This document shows, piece after piece, positions 59,004 to 64,000 of a DNA stretch of 64,000 bases. The first letter of the stretch is position 1, and the number at the start of each line of letters is the position of its first letter. Under the pieces are notes generated by a model. That model worked only from the letters and a program-made list of their open reading frames with translations, was not told where the DNA came from and did not search any database. Location: NCBI RefSeq assembly GCF_900141755.1, contig NZ_LT670844.1, positions 5,800,501-5,864,500 on the forward strand. Reading direction: 5' to 3'. The stretch is from Bradyrhizobium lablabi (GTDB taxonomy: Bacteria > Pseudomonadota > Alphaproteobacteria > Rhizobiales > Xanthobacteraceae). The translations under genes were made by a program, and so were the position numbers.

Positions 59004-59660
59004 TCAGCTCTTTTGCAGCGATTTGATCTTCTTGTCGAATTCCTCAAACGAGGTCTCGCCCTTGATCTTCTCGCCGTTGACGAAAAACGTTGGCGTCGAA
59101 TCGACCTTCAACACCTCGCTGGCGTATTTCTGGTCGGCGGCGATCTTGTCGAGCAGCGCCTGGTCCTTCAGGCAATCCTCGACCGCCTGCTGGCTGAGGC
59201 CGGCCTGCTTGCCGATGCGGGTCAGCGTCTCGGTGGTGTTCTTCATCACCCACTCGTCCTGCTGCTTGAACAAGAGGTCGACGACGGTGAAATATTTGCT
59301 CGCATCGTCCTTGGCGATGCAGCGCGCCAGCATCGAGCCGGCCGCCGCCTTGATGTCGAGCGGGAATTCGCGGAACACGTAACGTATCTTGCCGGTGTCG
59401 ATATATTCCGACTTGATCTTCGGGAATACGGCCTTGTCGAAGGCCGCGCAATGCGGGCAGGTCATCGACGCGTATTCGGTGATCGTCACCGGGGCATTGG
59501 CGGGACCGAGCGCCATGTCCGGCAGCGATACCGGTTTGGCGACATCGGAGGCGCTTTGCGCCATCGCCTCTGCGATCAGCGATAGCGGCGAAAAGCCGGC
59601 GAGGGCGGCAAGCCCGGTCAGCGACAGGGCGGCGGTGAAGGCGCGGCGCGTGATGATCAA
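59004..59660 (-). CDS. DsbA-family thiol:disulfide oxidoreductase
   Basis: The 218-aa periplasmic protein has a Tat-like signal (TRRAFTAALSLTGLAALAGF, cut near AMA-QSA) and a DsbA/DsbG-type thioredoxin fold with the redox site CPHC in YASMTCPHCAAFDK. The cis-Pro is in DSTPTFFVNG, and the helical insertion is about 115-175. The arrangement DUF721 - dsbA-like - smc is, from memory, conserved in alphaproteobacteria. Confidence 0.93.
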   Translation of the reverse strand: MIITRRAFTAALSLTGLAALAGFSPLSLIAEAMAQSASDVAKPVSLPDMALGPANAPVTITEYASMTCPHCAAFDKAVFPKIKSEYIDTGKIRYVFREFPLDIKAAAGSMLARCIAKDDASKYFTVVDLLFKQQDEWVMKNTTETLTRIGKQAGLSQQAVEDCLKDQALLDKIAADQKYASEVLKVDSTPTFFVNGEKIKGETSFEEFDKKIKSLQKS

Positions 59661-59779
59661 CGGTGTACTCCCGGATTGGCGCGTTCACGCCCAAAGGACC
59701 CAAAGAAGAGGTGTGTTCGCTAGCTTGAAACCGCAATTGTGGCAATGGCACGCCGCGATTGCCGCGAGCCAAGGCAGCC

Positions 59780-60259
59780 TCAATTTCGCTTGATCAAGGC
59801 CCCCAACCGCGCCAGCGCCGTCCGCAATTCCTCGTCTTCGACCGAGGACAGGGTTTCGGCGACTTTGGCGACCGAGGCCGCATCCGGCGCGCGGGAAGCC
59901 ACCTTGCGCTCCCGTCGCGAGAGCGGCGCCTGCCGCAGCGCCAGCCGGCCCACCGCGCTCCAGCCGAAGAAGCGGTTGACCCGTTCCAGGATGACATCGG
60001 AGGAATGCTGGATCTCCAGGGCCATCGGGCCCTCGACCCGCAACACCAGGGTCGCCGGCTCCTGCGGCTGCCCCTCCACCGGCCGCGGCCACTGGATTTT
60101 CAACGGCTCGGAATGGGCCGCCACCTCGGGGCCGGCGATATCAGACCAGCGCGTCACCAGTTCCCGCGCCGCAAATCCCTGTTTGGCGTAGGCGTCGGAA
60201 AACACGTCGCTGAGCAGGACGGAAAGCGGTTTTGCCGAGATCGGGCCGGGTTTTGCCAT
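59780..60259 (-). CDS. DciA-like (DUF721) protein
   Basis: The 159-aa protein matches DUF721/DciA: LSVLLSDVFSDAYAKQGFAA, LVTRWSDIAGPEVAAHSEPL and LVLRVEGPMALEIQHSSDVI. DciA-type proteins load the replicative helicase in bacteria without DnaC. The C-terminal part carries a basic stretch (RRERKVASR) and an acidic end. It is divergent from mutY across 173 bp that contain a palindrome. Confidence 0.88.
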   Translation of the reverse strand: MAKPGPISAKPLSVLLSDVFSDAYAKQGFAARELVTRWSDIAGPEVAAHSEPLKIQWPRPVEGQPQEPATLVLRVEGPMALEIQHSSDVILERVNRFFGWSAVGRLALRQAPLSRRERKVASRAPDAASVAKVAETLSSVEDEELRTALARLGALIKRN

Positions 60260-60302
60260 GGATCATTATATCACCTCGCGGCGTACGGACGGAACCTACT
60301 CT

Positions 60303-60396
60303 GCCGTCATGGCCGGGTTTGTCCCGGCCATCCACGCCTTAGGCCGCCGCGAAGAGAAGAAAGACGTGGATGCCCGCGACAAGCGCGGGCATGACG
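60303..60396. repeat. REP-like palindrome between dciA-like gene and mutY
   Basis: CCGTCATGGCCGGGTTTGTC followed by CCGGCCATCCACG on the left mirrors CGTGGATGCCCGCGACAAGCG followed by CGGGCATGACG on the right. Each half also forms its own hairpin. Confidence 0.85.
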
Positions 60397-60432
60397 TTGG
60401 AGAGATCGGCGCGCGGGCATTACAGTGGCGTC

Positions 60433-61536
60433 ATGAATTCTCCGGCAATTGCCAAAACAAAGCGTCGCGGTGTCGCTATCGATGCGGCAGCCGCTCGCCC
60501 CGCGTTGCTGCTCGCCTGGTACGACCGGCATCGCCGGCGGCTGCCGTGGCGGCCGCCGCCGGGCGAAGCCGCCGATCCCTATCGGGTATGGCTGTCGGAA
60601 ATCATGCTGCAACAGACCGGGGTCAAGACCGTCGGGCCCTATTTCGAAAAATTCGTCGCGCGCTGGCCCGATGTCGAGGCGATGGCGCGCGCCTCGCTCG
60701 ACGATGTGCTACGGATGTGGGCCGGGCTCGGCTATTATTCGCGCGCGCGCAATCTTCATGCCTGCGCGGTGGCGGTGCGGCGCGATCATCGTGGGGTGTT
60801 TCCGGATAGCGAGGAAGGCTTGCGGGCGTTGCCGGGAATCGGGCCGTACACCGCGGCCGCGATCGCCGCGATCGCGTTCGGCCGCCGCACCATGCCGGTC
60901 GACGGCAATATCGAGCGCGTGGTGTCGCGGCTGTTCGCCGTCGAAGAGCCGCTGCCGCAGGCGAAACCGCTGATTCAGCAATTGGCGACTACACTGCTGG
61001 GTGCGTCTCGCGCCGGTGACAGCGCACAGGCGCTGATGGATCTCGGCTCCTCGATCTGCACGCCTAAAAAACCTGCCTGCGCGCTCTGCCCGCTGAACGA
61101 CGAGTGTGCGGCACGCGGGCGCGGCGATCAGGAGATTTTTCCGCGCAAGGCGCCGAAGAAGACCGGGACGCTGCGGCGCGGGGCGGCGTTCGTCGTCACG
61201 CGCGGTAATGAGCTGTTGGTGCGGACCCGCCCCGAAAAAGGCCTGCTCGGCGGCATGACCGAGGTGCCGACCTCCGACTGGATCGCCGCGCAGGACGATA
61301 AGGCGGCGCTGCAACAGGCGCCTACAGTGAAAGGTATCGCGCGCTGGCATCGCAAGGCAGGTGTCGTCACCCACGTGTTCACGCATTTTCCGCTGGAGCT
61401 GGTTGTCTGCACGGCAAACGTACCCGCACGGACGCGGGCCCCAGAGGGGATGCGCTGGGTGCCGATTGCGACGCTCGCCGGCGAGGCATTCCCGAATCTC
61501 ATGCGCAAGGTCATTGCGCACGGGCTCCGCGTTTAA
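60433..61536 (+). CDS. mutY: A/G-specific adenine glycosylase
   Basis: The 367-aa enzyme removes A mispaired with 8-oxo-G. Seen: LPWRPPP and VWLSEIMLQQT near the N-terminus, the HhH motif LPGIGPYTAAAIAAIAFG with catalytic Asp in VDGNIERV, and the Fe-S cluster C-x6-C-x2-C-x5-C (CTPKKPACALCPLNDEC). A C-terminal NUDIX-like domain (GAAFVVTRGNELLVRTRPEKGLLGGM) recognises 8-oxo-G. ATG 60433 (MNSPAIAKT) is chosen over the frame start at 60370, which lies inside a repeat. Confidence 0.96.
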   Translation: MNSPAIAKTKRRGVAIDAAAARPALLLAWYDRHRRRLPWRPPPGEAADPYRVWLSEIMLQQTGVKTVGPYFEKFVARWPDVEAMARASLDDVLRMWAGLGYYSRARNLHACAVAVRRDHRGVFPDSEEGLRALPGIGPYTAAAIAAIAFGRRTMPVDGNIERVVSRLFAVEEPLPQAKPLIQQLATTLLGASRAGDSAQALMDLGSSICTPKKPACALCPLNDECAARGRGDQEIFPRKAPKKTGTLRRGAAFVVTRGNELLVRTRPEKGLLGGMTEVPTSDWIAAQDDKAALQQAPTVKGIARWHRKAGVVTHVFTHFPLELVVCTANVPARTRAPEGMRWVPIATLAGEAFPNLMRKVIAHGLRV

Positions 61537-61616
61537 ACTCCGATTGCCAAGCGCATCCTCCTGACACCACGCTGGCAGCAGCGAGGCGCTAAGGCAATCG
61601 CGAAACGGAGGCCTCC

Positions 61617-62036
61617 ATGATCAGCACCGCCCTCGACCATCTTGCCGCCCCGCCATCTTCGAAATTGCTCGGCTGGCATCTGCTCGACGCACGGCCCAAG
61701 GAGGGTTGGGTCCGGATCGGCTTCGACGGCAAGGCGGAGTTTTCGAACCCTGCCGGCTTCGTCCAGGGCGGCATGCTGTCCGCCATGCTCGATGACACCA
61801 TGGGCCCGGCCGTGTTCGTGATGACCGAGGGGCGGCTCTACACGGCGACCATTACGATGACGACCAACTTCCTAGCGCCGGCGAAGCCGGGACCGATCGT
61901 CGGCGAGGCGAAGGTCACGCAACTCGGCAAGACCATCGCTTTCGTCGAGGGAAGGCTGATGAGCGAAGACGGCACCGTGCTCGCGACGGCGACAACGAGC
62001 GCGCGACTGGTCGAGACCGCGAAGGCGATACGATAG
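61617..62036 (+). CDS. PaaI-type hotdog thioesterase
   Basis: The 139-aa hotdog-fold protein has the PaaI pattern FSNPAGFVQGGMLSAMLDDT at about 43-62, with the catalytic-type Gln-Gly-Gly and Asp, then TATITMTTNFLAPAKPGPI. It probably hydrolyses acyl-CoA thioesters of unknown chain. GGAGGCCTCC precedes the ATG. It is followed by a composite repeat. Confidence 0.9.
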   Translation: MISTALDHLAAPPSSKLLGWHLLDARPKEGWVRIGFDGKAEFSNPAGFVQGGMLSAMLDDTMGPAVFVMTEGRLYTATITMTTNFLAPAKPGPIVGEAKVTQLGKTIAFVEGRLMSEDGTVLATATTSARLVETAKAIR

Positions 62037-62054
62037 TCAGGCGAGCCCTCTTCT

Positions 62055-62199
62055 CCCTCTCCCCGTTCTTCACGGGGAGAGGGTGGGGTGAGGGGCTGCG
62101 TCCGCGGACACCGAAGTCGAGTTGAGCAGCGTGCCTCGCCCCTCACCCGAAATTCGCTAGCGCGAATTTCGACCTCTCCCCGCAAAAGCGCGGGGAGAG
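62055..62199. repeat. composite family-A element
   Basis: Left arm CCCTCTCCCCGTTCTTCACGG, right arm CCTCTCCCCGCAAAAGCGCGG, with the module GAAATTCGCTAGCGCGAATTTC between them as at 23872. It lies between convergent genes. Confidence 0.82.
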
Positions 62200-62201
62200 G
62201 T

Positions 62202-63491
62202 TCACCGCGCGCTGGCTTGCGCTGCCTTTGCCGGCATCGTCACGATCGGCGGTCTGGCGTTGAGGGCTTCGACCTGGAAGCCGGCGACGCGCTTGTAGTT
62301 GGCGGCGATGTCTTCGAGTTCCCTGAGCGACAGCACGTCGGTGACGGCGTTGTATCCGTCCGGCGCGCGTTCCTCGACCAGCTGCATCACCTGCTCGGGC
62401 CCGTTGCGGCGGTTGAGCATGACAAGGTCTGACGTGGCTGGCCGGCGCTCCACCTCGAAGGCTGCGAGCGCCGCATGGGTCGGCCCATGCGCCAAAATCT
62501 CGCGGGTAATGACGCGGGCGTCGAGGATCGCCTGGGAGGCGCCGTTAGAGCCAACCGGATACATCGGATGCGCGGCGTCGCCCATCAGGGTGACGCGGTC
62601 AAAAGTCCATTGCGGAACGGGATCGCGATCGACCAGCGGATATTCGTAGGCGTTCGGGCAGTTGCGAATCAGGCCGGGCACGTCGAGCCAGTCGAACTTC
62701 CAGTCCTTAAACCACGGCAGGAATTCTTCGAGTTTTGCGGTGCGGTTGTAATCCTCGCGGCGCCATTGATAGGTCGGCGGCATGTGCCGCTCGGCGACCC
62801 AGTTGATCTGATGCTTGCCGTCGGCATCCGGCTCCTTCGAAATCGGATAGCAGACGAATTTCAGCATTTCGTGGCCGGCCATGATCATGGTACGGTCGGA
62901 GAGAAACGCGTCGGATGTGGTAATGCCGCGCCAGAGGATGCGCCCGTTCCAGATCGGCGGGCCTTCCTTTGGATAAAGTTTTTCGCGGATCGCGGAATGG
63001 ATGCCGTCGGCCGCGATCAAGAGCGCGCCGTCATGGTGGCCGGCGGACTTTCCGGTCGCCTTGTCGATGAATTCGGCGCGGACGCCGTGCGGCGTTTCGG
63101 CCCAGCCACTGAGATGGTGGCTGGTCAAAATATTCTCCGCGCCCAATCGTTCGGTCGCGGCATCCAGCAGGATCTGCTGCAGTGTACCGCGATGGATCGA
63201 GAATTGCGGCCATTTGTAGCCTGCCTCGATGCCGCGCGGTTCGCTCCAGATCGGCTTGCCGTGCTTGGAGAAATACGCGAGCTCTTTTGTGCGTACGCCG
63301 GACGCGTCGAGTTTGTCGAGCAGGCCGAGTTCGATCAATTCGCGCACCGCGTGCGGCAACACATTGATGCCGACGCCGAGCGGCTTCAGCGCCGCGACGC
63401 TCTCGAACACTTTGGCGGGAACGCCGATCTGATGCAGGCTGAGCGCCAGCGTCAACCCGCCGATGCCGCCGCCGGCGATGAGTACGGTCAT
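62202..63491 (-). CDS. FAD-dependent monooxygenase (flavin-dependent oxidoreductase)
   Basis: The 429-aa enzyme belongs to the UbiH/salicylate-hydroxylase-like class-A flavoproteins: ADP motif VLIAGGGIGGLTLALSLHQ at the N-terminus, LLIAADGIHSAIREKL (DG motif) at about 158-173, and the second FAD motif VTLMGDAAHPMYPVGSNGA at about 305-323. Substrate, probably an aromatic, is unknown. Divergent from a GST, which may suggest aromatic metabolism or detoxification. ATG 63491 directly begins the FAD fold. Confidence 0.9.
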   Translation of the reverse strand: MTVLIAGGGIGGLTLALSLHQIGVPAKVFESVAALKPLGVGINVLPHAVRELIELGLLDKLDASGVRTKELAYFSKHGKPIWSEPRGIEAGYKWPQFSIHRGTLQQILLDAATERLGAENILTSHHLSGWAETPHGVRAEFIDKATGKSAGHHDGALLIAADGIHSAIREKLYPKEGPPIWNGRILWRGITTSDAFLSDRTMIMAGHEMLKFVCYPISKEPDADGKHQINWVAERHMPPTYQWRREDYNRTAKLEEFLPWFKDWKFDWLDVPGLIRNCPNAYEYPLVDRDPVPQWTFDRVTLMGDAAHPMYPVGSNGASQAILDARVITREILAHGPTHAALAAFEVERRPATSDLVMLNRRNGPEQVMQLVEERAPDGYNAVTDVLSLRELEDIAANYKRVAGFQVEALNARPPIVTMPAKAAQASAR

Positions 63492-63635
63492 GGTACGCCC
63501 TCAGGTAACCGGCATGGTGATGGCACGGGAGCGACGTCGTGGGCAACCGCGAAACCGGGCCGTTCAAGGGCACACCAGGGATGGACGGCGAAACGGTACC
63601 CCGTTAACCTCCGGCATCCCCCGTGAGGATCCTCC

Positions 63636-64000
63636 ATGTTCAAGCTCTATTACGCCCCCGGTACCTGCGCGCTCGCTTCGCATATTGCGCTTGCGGAGGC
63701 CGGCGCGCCCTATACGACCGAGAAGGTCGATTTCAAAACCAACCAGCAGAACAGCCCGGAATATCTTGGGATCAACCCGAAGGGGCGCGTCCCGTCGCTG
63801 GTGACCGATCGCGGTATCCTGACCGAGACGCCGGCGATGCTTGCCTTCATCGCGCAGAGCTTTCCGCAGGCCAAACTGGCACCGCTGGACGACGCTTTCG
63901 CCTTCGCCCAAGCGCAGGCCTTCAACAGCTATCTGTGCTCCACCGTGCATGTCGCGCATGCGCATAAGGGGCGCGGCTATCGCTGGGCGACCGATGAGGC
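63636..64000 (+). CDS. glutathione S-transferase, 3' end outside window
   Basis: The visible 121 codons have the thioredoxin-like GST N-domain: MFKLYYAPGTCALASHIALA (with the bacterial beta-class catalytic Cys in GTCALASH), NPKGRVPSLVTDRGILTETP with cis-Pro and the glutathione-contacting Glu-Thr, and the start of the helical C-domain. The reading frame is open at the window edge. GAGG is about 8 nt before the ATG. Confidence 0.92.
   Translation, partial: MFKLYYAPGTCALASHIALAEAGAPYTTEKVDFKTNQQNSPEYLGINPKGRVPSLVTDRGILTETPAMLAFIAQSFPQAKLAPLDDAFAFAQAQAFNSYLCSTVHVAHAHKGRGYRWATDE

Noticed and set aside
1..64000. Search for tRNA genes (GGTTCGA-type T arms followed by paired acceptor ends)
   Set aside because: Occurrences such as the one near 1651 lie in palindromic repeats and lack a cloverleaf; no tRNA is supported by eye, although a covariance scan would be needed to be sure.

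Overview
The window looks like a chromosomal segment of a Bradyrhizobium-type alphaproteobacterium (Nitrobacteraceae). The evidence is high GC with strong GC bias at third positions, a Rieske gene followed by a single reading frame encoding cytochrome b joined to cytochrome c1 (fbcFH, as in B. japonicum), a glpRDSTPQUV locus as described in rhizobia, an SbmA/BacA homologue, a fused trpE(G) behind a leader peptide, and many palindromic intergenic repeats. Both ends cut through flanking sequence: the last gene, a glutathione S-transferase, runs off the right end. I found no tRNA or rRNA gene, prophage, transposase or CRISPR array. Most of the window is ordinary core genome.

Layout. 1-9.6 kb: two tiny ORFs, then the glycerol / glycerol-3-phosphate locus (repressor GlpR, dehydrogenase GlpD, ABC importer GlpS-T-P-Q-U-V), closed by a strong terminator. 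9.8-20.6 kb: mixed single genes (a protein of unknown function, TPR protein, old yellow enzyme, a short-chain dehydrogenase remnant, DUF1993, lytic transglycosylase, SbmA/BacA transporter, small membrane proteins, a LysR regulator divergent from a lipocalin-like protein) with many repeats, including a large structured intergenic element at about 20.0-20.3 kb. 20.6-29.1 kb: RamB-type regulator divergent from isocitrate lyase (glyoxylate shunt), DUF4170, a metallophosphoesterase, a NUDIX hydrolase, a membrane protein, a GT2 glycosyltransferase and a GNAT acetyltransferase.

29.1-42.4 kb: on the minus strand a four-gene MoxR ATPase / DUF58 / BatA-DUF4159 / large membrane protein operon; on the plus strand a tightly overlapping chain DUF1285 - CoA pyrophosphatase - DUF6111 - cca - TauE-like exporter; then minus-strand trmL-hemF. 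42.7-50.0 kb: fbcF-fbcH (cytochrome bc1), a dienelactone hydrolase, an exported protein, the trpL attenuator with trpE(G), and apt. 50.2-55.1 kb: two P-loop (ParA-like) ATPases, an M48 protease with LemA, and an Rsm22-type protein. 55.3-64 kb: smc, dsbA-like, dciA-like (DUF721), divergent mutY, a hotdog thioesterase, an FAD monooxygenase and a partial GST.

The observations I rate highest are: (1) GlpS and GlpT, the two ABC ATPases, each lack a different catalytic motif, and both defects fall on the same composite ATP site; (2) the trp leader appears leaderless, with an AUG at the predicted transcription start, tandem Trp codons and a complete set of competing hairpins; (3) an intergenic element with a 12-bp outer and a 9-bp inner stem; (4) the dispersed palindromes, one family of which shows a compensatory base change in its hairpin; (5) a pair of tandem P-loop ATPases of unknown function. 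I did not find clear evidence of a wholly new system.
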